Assembly: GCA_020847435.1 (NCBI GenBank)
Contig: JADLBX010000041.1
Location: 1-58,551 of the forward strand
Reading direction: 5' to 3'
Origin: Anaerolineales bacterium
Lineage (GTDB): Bacteria > Chloroflexota > Anaerolineae > Anaerolineales > Villigracilaceae
DNA length: 58,551 bases
Below the pieces are notes generated by a model that saw only the letters and a list, made by a program, of their open reading frames with translations, ran no database searches and was not told the DNA's origin. How positions within the stretch are numbered: position 1 is the stretch's first letter; each line of letters begins with the position of its first letter. The position numbers and the translations under genes were made by a program. This document shows, piece by piece, positions 41,595-49,764 of this stretch.

Positions 41595-42362
41595 CTATGG
41601 TCCAACCGCCGCCTTTACAATCGCGACGAACTCATCGGGCTTGAGGCTGGCGCCGCCCACGAGCGCGCCGTCAATTTCAGGCTGAGAGAAGAACTCCGCC
41701 GCGTTTGCCGCCGTCACCGAACCGCCGTATAACACGCGCACCGACTCGGCGAACGCATCGTTGAATGTTTCGCTCAACGCGCGCCGAATGACCTGCCGCA
41801 CCACCCCGTTCGCGTTCTCGCCGCTGGAGGCTTTGCCCGTGCCGATCGCCCAGACCGGTTCATACGCCACCACCGCGCGCGCCGCCGAGGCTGAGTCCAC
41901 GCCGGCGAAACCCAATTTGATCTGGCGGGCGACAACCTCCCCCGTCCGCCCGGATTCGTATTCGTCCAACGTTTCACCCACGCAAACGATCGGGATGAGG
42001 CCAGCCTGCAACGCCGCGCGGAGTTTGCGATTCACCTGCTCGTCTGTCTCGCCGAAATAGGCGCGCCGCTCCGAGTGACCGAGGATCACGTAGCCGCAAA
42101 ACTCCCGTGCCATGTTCGGCGCGAGTTCGCCGGTGAAAGCGCCCTTCGCCTCCCAGTGCATGTTTTGCGCGCCGACGCCGATGTCGGCGCCAGCCAGCGC
42201 GGCAGACACGGCAGGAATCGCAGTGAACGGCGGACACAACACTTTCTCAACGCCGGCGATCTCACGCAACGGTGCAAGCATCGCCGCAACCAACGCGCGG
42301 GCTTCCGCGGCGGTCTTATTCATCTTCCAATTACCGGCAACAAAAGGTTTTCGATTGTTCAT
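41595..42362 (-). CDS. tpiA: Triosephosphate isomerase
   Basis: The 255-residue TIM barrel has all catalytic elements: GNWKMNKT (Lys), VILGHSERRAYFGETDEQV (His), VVAYEPVWAIGTGKASS (Glu) and RVLYGGSVTAANAAEFF plus GALVGGASL for phosphate binding. It interconverts DHAP and glyceraldehyde 3-phosphate. Three bases separate its start from the stop of the upstream Ser/Thr kinase gene, so the two are on one transcript. Confidence 0.97.
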   Translation of the reverse strand: MNNRKPFVAGNWKMNKTAAEARALVAAMLAPLREIAGVEKVLCPPFTAIPAVSAALAGADIGVGAQNMHWEAKGAFTGELAPNMAREFCGYVILGHSERRAYFGETDEQVNRKLRAALQAGLIPIVCVGETLDEYESGRTGEVVARQIKLGFAGVDSASAARAVVAYEPVWAIGTGKASSGENANGVVRQVIRRALSETFNDAFAESVRVLYGGSVTAANAAEFFSQPEIDGALVGGASLKPDEFVAIVKAAVGP

Positions 42363-42365
42363 AAT

Positions 42366-44174
42366 TTACTTCGGCAGTTTTTGAATGATCCCTTCCGCAA
42401 AAGCGCGGATCCACGCCGGGGCGGAAAGGTCCGCAGTCAGCCCGTTTGCAATCAGGCGGGCTTCGTTCGGTTTATCGGTCAGCGAAGAAAACTCCGCTTC
42501 GAGCAAAAAGGCTTCGGGCATGTTCGGCGCGAGGCGCTTCACCTGATTCAAGAACGTGTTCGCTTCACCGAGCCGACCGAGATAGAACGCGTTGCGCGCC
42601 TGCGCGATCAGCGAGATCGGCTGGTCCACTTGCGCCAATCTATCGAACGGCAAAACCACTCCCGCCTCCCGCATTTGCGCGCCTTTGTACACCGCCTCAT
42701 GGAACGCGATCTCAAGCGCCTCCGGCGCCGCGCCGATACTGTACGTTTTCATCGGCTGGAAATACATCGCCGCCGCCGGGAGCCAGCCCTCGATGGCGGC
42801 AAACTTTTCGCCCGCCTGCGCATAAAACGCTTCGTTGTCGGGACCGGCAAGCGAGACCACTTTCAACAACGTGTCATACGCTGCGCCGGGCATCTGCGCG
42901 CTCCACAGCGCGAGCGCCAAATCCAATTGCGCGTTCAAATCGTTCGGATTATCCTTCGCGCGTTGTTGCGCGGCAAGCGCCTCGGGGGGCATATTCGGCG
43001 GCGGGGCTTGCGTCAGCGGCTGAAGCGTCGGCGGCGGCAACATCTGGATCGGCTTCGCCGTGATCGTCGCCGCAACGCCCGGGCGATCGGTCGCGCGCTG
43101 ATTTAGGAACGATGCAAAGAGGCGATTCTGACGCGCGATAAACAACCCGCCAAGACACAAACCGATTAACACAATCACGCCCACCCAGACGAACGACGAA
43201 CGTTTCTTTTCGACCTTTACGGCTGGCGCGGCGACTTCAACCTTTGCCGCCATTTTAGTCGGCTCGGCTGTGGACTTCATCCGCGTCTGCTCCGGCGCCG
43301 CAACCGGTTTGGCGATCGTCACCGACGTCCCCGTCATCGGTACGCCGGATTCGCTCCACGCCTGCTTGAACGCGGTCGCCAATTCGGTTATCGACGCGTG
43401 GCGGTCTGCGCGCTCCTTGGCAAGCGCCTTTAACAACACGCGCTGCACCGGCTCCGGCACGCTCGGGTTGATGGACTGCGGAAGCGGGAGCGGCGTGTAA
43501 ATGTGATCGTGAATAATGGAGAACGGCGTGTCGGCGCTGAACGGCACTTGTCCCACCACCATTTCGTAGAGCATCACGGCAAACGAGTAAATATCCGTGC
43601 CGGCGTCGAGGTCTTTCTTGCCCATCGCCTGCTCAGGCGAAATATACTGCGGCGTCCCCATGATCATATCGGACGAAAGAGTCGACTCGCCCGATTGAGC
43701 GATGCGCGCCAAGCCGAAGTCGGCAAGATACATTTCGCCGTCGGGCGTTACCAGCACGTTGGACGGTTTGATGTCACGGTGAAGGATTCCCTGCTTGTGG
43801 GCATACGAAAGCGCCGACCCGACTGAGTCCACTACTTTTTCGATTTGAGCCGAAGTCAGAGGTCCTTTGTTAAGCAGAGCCTTGAGCGTATCCCCCTCGA
43901 TGAATTTCATGATCAGATACGGGCGTTTTTCATGTTCGGCATAATCGTACACTGGCACGATGTGCGGATGTTCAAGTTTCGCCACCACCCGCGCCTCGCG
44001 TTGAAAACGCATCGAAAATGTCGCGTCTTCGCCGAACGCGGCGTGCAGGGCTTTGAGCGCAACGTAACGGTCCAGCGAGGCGTGATAGGCTTTGTACACG
44101 GTCGCCATGCCGCCCTGCCCCAACTGCTCAATGATCTTGTATGGTCCGACGTTATCGCCGACGTTGAAAGACAT
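42366..44174 (-). CDS. Transmembrane Ser/Thr protein kinase with TPR-like sensor domain
   Basis: The 602-residue product has a PknB-type kinase domain at about 10-265: GQGGMATVYKA (glycine loop), YVALKAL (Lys), LHRDIKPSNVLV (catalytic loop), LADFGLARI (DFG) and GTPQYISPEQAMG (APE region). A Pro/Ala-rich linker follows, then one membrane segment near 328-347 (FVWVGVIVLIGLCLGGLFIA). The extracytoplasmic part of about 250 residues has helical repeats (AKDNPNDLNAQLDLALALWS, EANTFLNQVKRLAPNMPEAF) like tetratricopeptides. It lies between pgk and tpiA; glycolytic enzymes and the nearby YvcK homologue are plausible targets (inference). Confidence 0.9.
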   Translation of the reverse strand: MSFNVGDNVGPYKIIEQLGQGGMATVYKAYHASLDRYVALKALHAAFGEDATFSMRFQREARVVAKLEHPHIVPVYDYAEHEKRPYLIMKFIEGDTLKALLNKGPLTSAQIEKVVDSVGSALSYAHKQGILHRDIKPSNVLVTPDGEMYLADFGLARIAQSGESTLSSDMIMGTPQYISPEQAMGKKDLDAGTDIYSFAVMLYEMVVGQVPFSADTPFSIIHDHIYTPLPLPQSINPSVPEPVQRVLLKALAKERADRHASITELATAFKQAWSESGVPMTGTSVTIAKPVAAPEQTRMKSTAEPTKMAAKVEVAAPAVKVEKKRSSFVWVGVIVLIGLCLGGLFIARQNRLFASFLNQRATDRPGVAATITAKPIQMLPPPTLQPLTQAPPPNMPPEALAAQQRAKDNPNDLNAQLDLALALWSAQMPGAAYDTLLKVVSLAGPDNEAFYAQAGEKFAAIEGWLPAAAMYFQPMKTYSIGAAPEALEIAFHEAVYKGAQMREAGVVLPFDRLAQVDQPISLIAQARNAFYLGRLGEANTFLNQVKRLAPNMPEAFLLEAEFSSLTDKPNEARLIANGLTADLSAPAWIRAFAEGIIQKLPK

Positions 44175-44337
44175 GAATCTCACCGACGCAAGAGCGCTTC
44201 GTACTGCCAGATTTGAGAGGCACATCACACAATGAAGTGCGAAGCGCCCTCTCCGCAGTGGGCAAATTATAGTCGAGGCTTGTTAATTCGGGTTTATCGC
44301 TTTGTAAATTGTTGGGGAATTGAAATATAAAATCGCC

Positions 44338-44424
44338 CGTCATTGCGAGCCACGAAGTGACGAAGCAATCTCCGTCACGTAGGTGGAGATTGCTTCGTCG
44401 CCCTACGGGCTCCTCGCAACGACA
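44338..44424. repeat. REP-like palindrome (cgtcattgcgag family), copy 2
   Basis: Outer arms cgtcattgcgag and ctcgcaacgac, and inner arms cgaagcaatctcc and ggagattgcttcg. It matches the elements at 20399 and 49671 and lies between pgk and the kinase gene. Confidence 0.8.
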
Positions 44425-44429
44425 TTCAA

Positions 44430-45602
44430 CTACTTATCCAACAACGCCGCGACGCCAGGCAATTCCTTGCCCTCCAAAAATTCCAGCGAGGCGCCGCCGC
44501 CTGTGGAGACGTGCGTCATTTGTTTGGCGACGCCCGCCTTCTTGACCGCGCTCGCCGAATCGCCGCCGCCGATCACGGTGACGGCTTTGGATTCCGCCAA
44601 CATGCGGGCGAGGGCGAACGTCCCTTCGGCGAACTTCGGCATCTCGAACACGCCGACGGGTCCATTCCAGACAATCAGTTTGGCTCCCTCCAACGCGGCT
44701 TGATACACGCCGACGGTTTTCGGTCCCACGTCCAACATGCGCCAGCCAGCGGGGATTTTGTCCACGTCAACGACTTGGGTGTTCGCGTCCTCGGCGAATT
44801 TATCCGCGATGACCGCGTCCACTGGCAGAATCAATTTATCGCCAGATTTCGCCATGATCTCTTTTGCAGTTTTCAACGATGACGCCTCGACGAGACTATC
44901 TTGCATGTTCAATCCCTGCGCGGCGAGGAAAGTATTTGCCATGCCGCCGCCGATGATGAGTTTGTCGCATTTGGCGAGCAGGGTTTCGACGACGAGAATC
45001 TTGTCGCTGATCTTTGCCCCGCCGAGAATCGCAATGTAGGGATGTTCGGGATTCGCCACCGCGCGCCCGAGATATTCGAGTTCCTGCTCCATCAAGAAAC
45101 CTGAAACGGCTGGCAGGAAACGCGCGACGCCTTCAGTCGAGGCATGGGCGCGGTGCGCCGATCCGAACGCATCGTTGACGAATACCTCGCCCAGCGAGGC
45201 GAGTTGCCGTGCGAGTTCAAGGTCGTTCTGTTCTTCGCCCGCGTGGAAGCGCGTGTTTTCGAGCATCAACACTTCGCCCGATTTCAACTCTTTCGCCATC
45301 TTTTCAACTTCGGGTCCGATGCAATCAGGCGCCATGCTGACGGGACGCGCTAGAAGGGCGGATAAAACTTCCGAAGCCGCGCGCAGGCTGAATTGAGAAT
45401 CCGAAGCGGATTTTGGTCGCCCGAGATGACTCATCAAAATGACGGACGCGCCTTGATCCAAACAATATTGAATCGTCTGCAACGCGGCGCGGATGCGTTT
45501 GTCGTCGGTCACTTTGCCGTCCGCCATCGGGACGTTGAAATCCACGCGCATCAACACGCGTTTGTTTTTGAGGTCAATGTCTTTGACGTTTTTTTTGTTC
45601 AT
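44430..45602 (-). CDS. pgk: Phosphoglycerate kinase
   Basis: The 390-residue product has [20 protein letters not shown] at the N-terminus, [35 protein letters not shown], the hinge ILPVDAV, and [15 protein letters not shown] with [13 protein letters not shown] at the nucleotide site. It transfers phosphate between 1,3-bisphosphoglycerate and ADP. The ATG at 45602 ([12 protein letters not shown]) is taken over the in-frame 45632, which lies in a palindromic repeat. gap is next upstream, 97 bases away. Confidence 0.97.
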   Translation of the reverse strand: MNKKNVKDIDLKNKRVLMRVDFNVPMADGKVTDDKRIRAALQTIQYCLDQGASVILMSHLGRPKSASDSQFSLRAASEVLSALLARPVSMAPDCIGPEVEKMAKELKSGEVLMLENTRFHAGEEQNDLELARQLASLGEVFVNDAFGSAHRAHASTEGVARFLPAVSGFLMEQELEYLGRAVANPEHPYIAILGGAKISDKILVVETLLAKCDKLIIGGGMANTFLAAQGLNMQDSLVEASSLKTAKEIMAKSGDKLILPVDAVIADKFAEDANTQVVDVDKIPAGWRMLDVGPKTVGVYQAALEGAKLIVWNGPVGVFEMPKFAEGTFALARMLAESKAVTVIGGGDSASAVKKAGVAKQMTHVSTGGGASLEFLEGKELPGVAALLDK

Positions 45603-45615
45603 GGGATGCTCCGCA

Positions 45616-45697
45616 TGTAAACAGGTAGACAAGGAAACAGGTACACAAGGTCGTGCGCATTGCCCTGTGTACCTGTCTACCTGTGTACGTGTGTACC
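45616..45697. repeat. Palindrome between gap and pgk
   Basis: acaggtagacaagg and acaggtacacaagg on the left face ccctgtgtacctgtctacct and gtgtacgtgtgtacct on the right, giving a tandem and inverted hairpin of about 80 bases. It may tune pgk expression relative to gap. Confidence 0.6.
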
Positions 45698-45699
45698 TC

Positions 45700-46710
45700 T
45701 TACAAGCTCTTCGCCATCATCGCCGCGAGGTCGGCAGTGCGGCAGGCGTAGCCCCACTCGTTGTCGTACCACGCCACCACCTTGACCATGTTGCCGATGA
45801 CGAGCGTATCGAGCGAACTGAACACGCTCGAATAGGTTGTGCCGCGCAGATCGGTGGAGACGAGCGGCTCGTCGGTCACGTCGAGGATGCCCTCCATCGG
45901 ACCGCGCGCGTATTCGACCATCGCCGCGCGGATGTCGTCGGCGGTGGCTTCTTTGTTGAGGGTCGCGGTGAAGTCAACGACGGAAACGGTCGGCGTGGGG
46001 ACGCGGAACGCCATGCCGCCGAACTTGCCTTTGAGCTCGGGGATGACAAGCCCGACCGCCTTCGCCGCGCCCGTCGCGGACGGGACGATGTTCTGCCCTG
46101 CGGCGCGCGCATCGCGCGGGTCTTTCGCGCCGAGGTCTTGCAGTTTCTGCGAGTTGGTGTACGCGTGGACGGTGGTCAGCACGCCTTTTTCAATTCCGAA
46201 TTTGTCGTTGAGGACTTTTGCGACAGGAGCAAGTCCGTTCGTGGTGCAAGAGGCGTTGGAAACGATGTTGTGTTTCTTTGGGTCATATTTATCATCGTTG
46301 ACGCCGAGGACGATGGTGATGTCTTCATTTTTTGCTGGCGCTGAGATGATGACTTTCTTCGCCCCGCCCGATTCGATGTGCGCCTTGGCTTTAGTCGCGT
46401 CGGTGAAAAAGCCCGTGGACTCGATCACGATGTCTACGCCCATGTCCTTCCATTTGATGGCGGCAGGGTCTTTCTCGGCGGTGACTTTGACCGTCTTGCC
46501 GTCAATGACGAGATTGCCATCCACAACTTCAATTGTTCCATCGTATTTCCCGTAGGTCGAGTCATATTTCAACAAATGCGCATTGGTCGCCGCGTCGAAC
46601 AAATCGTTCACGGCAACCACTTCGATCTCGTTGGGATGCCTCTCTTTGATGGTGCGAAACACAAGCCGCCCGATGCGTCCAAATCCGTTGATGCCGATTT
46701 TAGTTGTCAT
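45700..46710 (-). CDS. gap: Glyceraldehyde-3-phosphate dehydrogenase, type I
   Basis: The 336-residue product has the NAD-binding [15 protein letters not shown], the catalytic Cys near residue 154 in [33 protein letters not shown] (His), [19 protein letters not shown] and [19 protein letters not shown]. It makes 1,3-bisphosphoglycerate with NAD(P)[20 protein letters not shown] with the early [10 protein letters not shown] suggests an NAD preference typical of glycolytic forms, though this is not decisive. It has a GGAGGAA ribosome-binding site. Confidence 0.97.
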   Translation of the reverse strand: MTTKIGINGFGRIGRLVFRTIKERHPNEIEVVAVNDLFDAATNAHLLKYDSTYGKYDGTIEVVDGNLVIDGKTVKVTAEKDPAAIKWKDMGVDIVIESTGFFTDATKAKAHIESGGAKKVIISAPAKNEDITIVLGVNDDKYDPKKHNIVSNASCTTNGLAPVAKVLNDKFGIEKGVLTTVHAYTNSQKLQDLGAKDPRDARAAGQNIVPSATGAAKAVGLVIPELKGKFGGMAFRVPTPTVSVVDFTATLNKEATADDIRAAMVEYARGPMEGILDVTDEPLVSTDLRGTTYSSVFSSLDTLVIGNMVKVVAWYDNEWGYACRTADLAAMMAKSL

Positions 46711-46832
46711 TTTATTCCTCCGAAAATGATGTTGATTGAATTTTCTGATGGGATTTTATCATAGGGAAAATGCGGCAATCGCAACGAAGGAAAGAATGTG
46801 ACGATTGCGAGAGAATTGAGGATGAAAGTAAC

Positions 46833-48164
46833 TCACTCCAACGGACCCGTATACTCGTCCAACACTTCGATCAACGCCGAAGTCAGTTTATTCGAATCGT
46901 GCCGCCACGGTTGGGATTCGTTGATCAAGTCGGTGCAGAAGGTGCGCGGGTCGGCGAGTATCTTCTCGTCTGCGATCACCCATTGCGAGTCCTCGTTGAG
47001 TTGACCTTCGTAATTGCTGTTGCACAATATCACGTCGAAGACGCGTTCACCGATGTGTTCCTCCAACGCGTGGACGTGGTCGTAGCACGTGAACAAATCC
47101 GTTTCGCCCGCTTGAGTGGCGAGATTGCACACGTAGACTTTCACCGCGCGGCTGGAACGCATCGCGCCGAGTAAATCCTGCACGAGCAGGTTTGGCAAGA
47201 GACTGGTGTACAAACTTCCAGGTCCAACAACGATCATATCCGCGTTGAGGATTGCCTTCAAGACAGGCGGATACGCGGGCGCGTCATTCGGTTCGAGCCA
47301 GACCCGCCGAACCTGACCCGCCATCTGCGGGATGCGACTCTCCCCCTCCACACGGACTTCGTTCACGACGTGCGGCAATTGCATGTCCGCGACAAGTTGC
47401 ACATCATGTAACGTGGATGGGAGGACGCGTCCACTCACGGACAGGACTTTGCCCGACTCGGCGATCGCGCCCTCGAAACTGCCAGTGATGTCTGCAAGCG
47501 CGGTGATGAATAAATTTCCAAACGAGTGTCCGCTCAGATCGCCCGCGCCGCTGAAGCGATATTGAAAAAGTTGAGTCAGCATTTGCTCGTCGTTGGAGAG
47601 CGCGGCGAGGCAGTTGCGGATATCGCCTGGCGGAAGAATCCCAAAGTCCGCGCGGAGGCGACCCGATGAGCCGCCGTCGTCCGCGACGGTGACGACCGCC
47701 GTCAGATTCCGCGTAAATTCCTTCAAGCCGCGCAAGAGATTCGACAGCCCGTGTCCGCCGCCGATGGCGACGATGCGGGGTCCGCGTTTGCGGCGGCGGT
47801 AATCGCTCAAATCGTCGAGTAAGACGCGCCCCGTCCGCAGGTACGGACGAAGAAGCGAGCGGTTGAGTCGCACGATGCCATAGCCGACGAGCCAAATCCC
47901 AATTCCGCCAAACAACAGCGCTCTGATCTCGCGCGGCAGGAAGCGAAGCGAGGCATAGGAAAGGAACGTCAGCAACAATTCGTTGGTTGAATCGGTGCGG
48001 TACAAATCCAAAAGGAGGATGGCAAAACCCACGCCCAACAACGTGACGCCTGCCATAATGAAAAAGAACCAGCGTTTGACGCCCAAGCCAGGCGTAAACC
48101 ACCGCGCCGCCTCGCGCAGGTCTTCGAGAAACGGAAAACGAGCAACCCATTTACTTTTCGGCAT
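46833..48164 (-). CDS. yvcK: Membrane-anchored YvcK (CofD-like) protein
   Basis: The 443-residue product has a C-terminal UPF0052/CofD-like domain from about residue 128: [66 protein letters not shown] and [17 protein letters not shown]. YvcK/GlmR proteins bind UDP-GlcNAc and direct carbon to peptidoglycan precursors during growth on gluconeogenic sources. Here about 125 extra N-terminal residues hold two membrane segments (about 31-55 and 80-100), so the enzyme-like domain is tethered to the membrane. The Bacillus protein is a substrate of the kinase PrkC. Confidence 0.9.
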   Translation of the reverse strand: MPKSKWVARFPFLEDLREAARWFTPGLGVKRWFFFIMAGVTLLGVGFAILLLDLYRTDSTNELLLTFLSYASLRFLPREIRALLFGGIGIWLVGYGIVRLNRSLLRPYLRTGRVLLDDLSDYRRRKRGPRIVAIGGGHGLSNLLRGLKEFTRNLTAVVTVADDGGSSGRLRADFGILPPGDIRNCLAALSNDEQMLTQLFQYRFSGAGDLSGHSFGNLFITALADITGSFEGAIAESGKVLSVSGRVLPSTLHDVQLVADMQLPHVVNEVRVEGESRIPQMAGQVRRVWLEPNDAPAYPPVLKAILNADMIVVGPGSLYTSLLPNLLVQDLLGAMRSSRAVKVYVCNLATQAGETDLFTCYDHVHALEEHIGERVFDVILCNSNYEGQLNEDSQWVIADEKILADPRTFCTDLINESQPWRHDSNKLTSALIEVLDEYTGPLE

Positions 48165-48456
48165 GAAATGAGTGTAGCAGGGATGGAAAACCGAGTCAAC
48201 TCTCCGTTCACGTCTTTCTAAAAATCGGAAAAAACCTCAGCGCGAATATCGCGAATTCCCGAATGGAGCGAATGAATTCTTGAAAATTCGTGGAATTCGC
48301 CCATAGGCGACATTCGCGTTTCAAAACGGACAATTTGTCGAGCGGTTATTGAAAGATCATGCCGTCAGATTTTAATATGACTGCCAAGCGCGCAAAGAAC
48401 GCCAAGAAAAATTATGGGGCTCCGTTTCTGGCGGGATGAGTGAAGCTCACAGATTT

Positions 48457-48553
48457 TTAGCCACGGATTTCACTGATTTTCACCGATTTTTTAAAAATAA
48501 TCCGTGCGAATTCGTGAAACTTGTACTGAGCCTGTCGAAGTATCCGTGGCTAA
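48457..48553 (-). repeat. 97-bp palindromic element, copy F
   Basis: It has perfect 12-bp inverted ends, ttagccacggat and atccgtggctaa. Its right part, read in reverse, matches the left part of copy E at 40657-40753, including acggatacttcgacaggctc. It has no coding capacity. Confidence 0.7.
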
Positions 48554-48577
48554 GGTTTGGGACTGCGGCGGCTCGGT

Positions 48578-48583
48578 TATAAT
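48578..48583 (+). promoter_or_regulatory. TATAAT -10 box seven bases before the glucokinase ATG
   Basis: tataat overlaps an alternative ATG at 48582 and ends seven bases before the ATG at 48591. This favours 48591 and a leaderless transcript. Confidence 0.45.
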
Positions 48584-48590
48584 GGCGACC

Positions 48591-49529
48591 ATGTCGCTCA
48601 CCATCGCCGTAGACCTCGGCGGCACGCACATCCGCGTCGCCTCTTACAACTCAGAAAGCATCACACCCGTAGCCCATTTCCGCACACGCACAAACGCCAG
48701 AGAACCTGGCGTATTTGATCGTTTGGTGCAGGCGATCGAAAACGTCTGGGATGCAAAGGCGACCTCCATCGGCGTCGCCTCCCCTGGTCCGCTCGACCCA
48801 TACACGGGAACCATTCTTGCCACTCCGAATATCCCCGAATGGCAAAACTTCCCGCTTGCCTCCAAACTCTCCGAGCATTTCGGCGTTCCCGTCCACATTG
48901 ACAACGACGCCAACATGGCAGGCTTCGGCGAATGGACGTTCGGCGCGGGCAAGGGGCATCACAACCTCGTCTACCTCACCATCAGCACAGGCGTCGGCGG
49001 CGGCGTGATCTGCAACGACACCCTCCTGCAAGGATTTCACGGTCTCGGCGCCGAACTCGGTCACATGATCGTTGACCCGAACGGTCCGCCGTGCGGATGC
49101 GGCAAGAACGGACACGTGGAAGCCTTTTCATCGGGGACTGCCATCGCGCGCTACGCCAACGAGCAGATTCAAACGGGACAAAAAACCTCGCTTCCTTCGC
49201 AGGGACAGCTGACCGCAAAACAGTTGGCGGACGCGGCGCTTCAAGGGGACACGCTCGCTATTTCGGCATTTTCACGAGCTGGACATTACCTCGGCATCGC
49301 GGTTGCAAATTACCTCGCCATCTTCGACCCGTCCATTGTGATCTTCGGCGGAGGAGTTTCGCAAGTCGGCGATCTGCTCTTCAAGCCATTCGAGGAAAGT
49401 TTGCGCGAGCACACGTTTCATCCGCATTATTTGGATGATCTGGTCATCGCCAAAGCCGCGCTGGGCGACGATGTCGGTCTGCTCGGCGCGCTTGCCTGGG
49501 CGCGTTATAAACGAACGAGGGCGGAATGA
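48591..49529 (+). CDS. ROK-family glucokinase
   Basis: The 312-residue product has the ATP-binding start LTIAVDLGGTHIRVASYNSE, the sugar site FGVPVHIDNDANMAGFGEWT, the ROK signature region LVYLTISTGVGGGVICNDTL and GLGAELGHMIVDPNGPPCGC, with a CGCGKNGHVEAFSS zinc motif (H and three C). It phosphorylates glucose, or a related hexose or N-acetylhexosamine, with ATP. In-frame extension to 48504 would translate the 97-bp repeat and is rejected. It supplies the top of the glycolytic route found in this window. Confidence 0.92.
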   Translation: MSLTIAVDLGGTHIRVASYNSESITPVAHFRTRTNAREPGVFDRLVQAIENVWDAKATSIGVASPGPLDPYTGTILATPNIPEWQNFPLASKLSEHFGVPVHIDNDANMAGFGEWTFGAGKGHHNLVYLTISTGVGGGVICNDTLLQGFHGLGAELGHMIVDPNGPPCGCGKNGHVEAFSSGTAIARYANEQIQTGQKTSLPSQGQLTAKQLADAALQGDTLAISAFSRAGHYLGIAVANYLAIFDPSIVIFGGGVSQVGDLLFKPFEESLREHTFHPHYLDDLVIAKAALGDDVGLLGALAWARYKRTRAE

Positions 49530-49559
49530 AAACTCGAATCGTTGTAGCGACACCCATCT

Positions 49560-49652
49560 GGCTGGTCACAAAATGGTGGACGGCGGACAGGGACGCGTAA
49601 AAACCGTCCGAAGCTGAACCAGCCTCACGTCGAGAATGAGGCGTTGCTTTTT
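49560..49652 (+). ncRNA. Candidate structured leader RNA (riboswitch-like) with intrinsic terminator
   Basis: An outer stem GGCTGGT (49560-49566) and ACCAGCC (49618-49624) pairs perfectly and encloses an inner stem GGACGG (49578-49583) and CCGTCC (49604-49609). The terminator stem that follows, GCCTCA (49622-49627) and TGAGGC (49637-49642), uses three bases of the outer stem, so the two folds compete. This is the usual layout of a transcriptional riboswitch ahead of the aminotransferase at 49765. It fits no riboswitch class I know. It could instead be the 3' end of the glucokinase transcript. Confidence 0.45.
49622..49652 (+). terminator. Intrinsic terminator
   Basis: Stem GCCTCA/TGAGGC with loop cgtcgagaa, followed by gttgcttttt. 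It ends the glucokinase transcript or acts as the off-state of the structure at 49560. Confidence 0.75.
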
Positions 49653-49670
49653 ATCCAAAAATTAATTAAT

Positions 49671-49747
49671 GTCATTGCGAGACCCGCTCTTTGGGTCGAA
49701 GCAATCTCCTGAATGCGAGGAGATTCTTCGCTTCGCTCAGAATGACA
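49671..49747. repeat. REP-like palindrome (gtcattgcgag family), copy 3
   Basis: gtcattgcgagacccgctc with gtcgaagcaatctcc on the left faces ggagattcttcgcttcgctc and agaatgacat on the right. It is related to the copies at 20399 and 44338 and lies just before the aminotransferase, whose ribosome-binding site (aaggag) follows. Confidence 0.75.
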
Positions 49748-49764
49748 TGACCAAGGAGTATTAA

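Larger units (their letters stand above)
48165..48590. other. Gene-free divergent region with several palindromes
   Basis: No gene is seen here. It contains an imperfect palindrome at 48241-48318 (cgcgaatatcgcgaattc to cattcgcg), a fragment ccaagcgcgcaaagaacgccaag near 48387 of the family also found at 17290 and 32935, the 97-bp element at 48457-48553, and a TATAAT at 48578. Confidence 0.7.

Noticed and set aside
48504..48590. N-terminal extension of the glucokinase
   Set aside because: It translates the 97-bp palindromic element (TEPVEV is a typical translation of cttcgacaggctc repeats) and lies upstream of the TATAAT box.
49560..49624. tRNA gene (7-bp stem ending ACCAGCC)
   Set aside because: No T-loop GTTCRA, no D-loop or anticodon arm, and only 65 bases between the ends.
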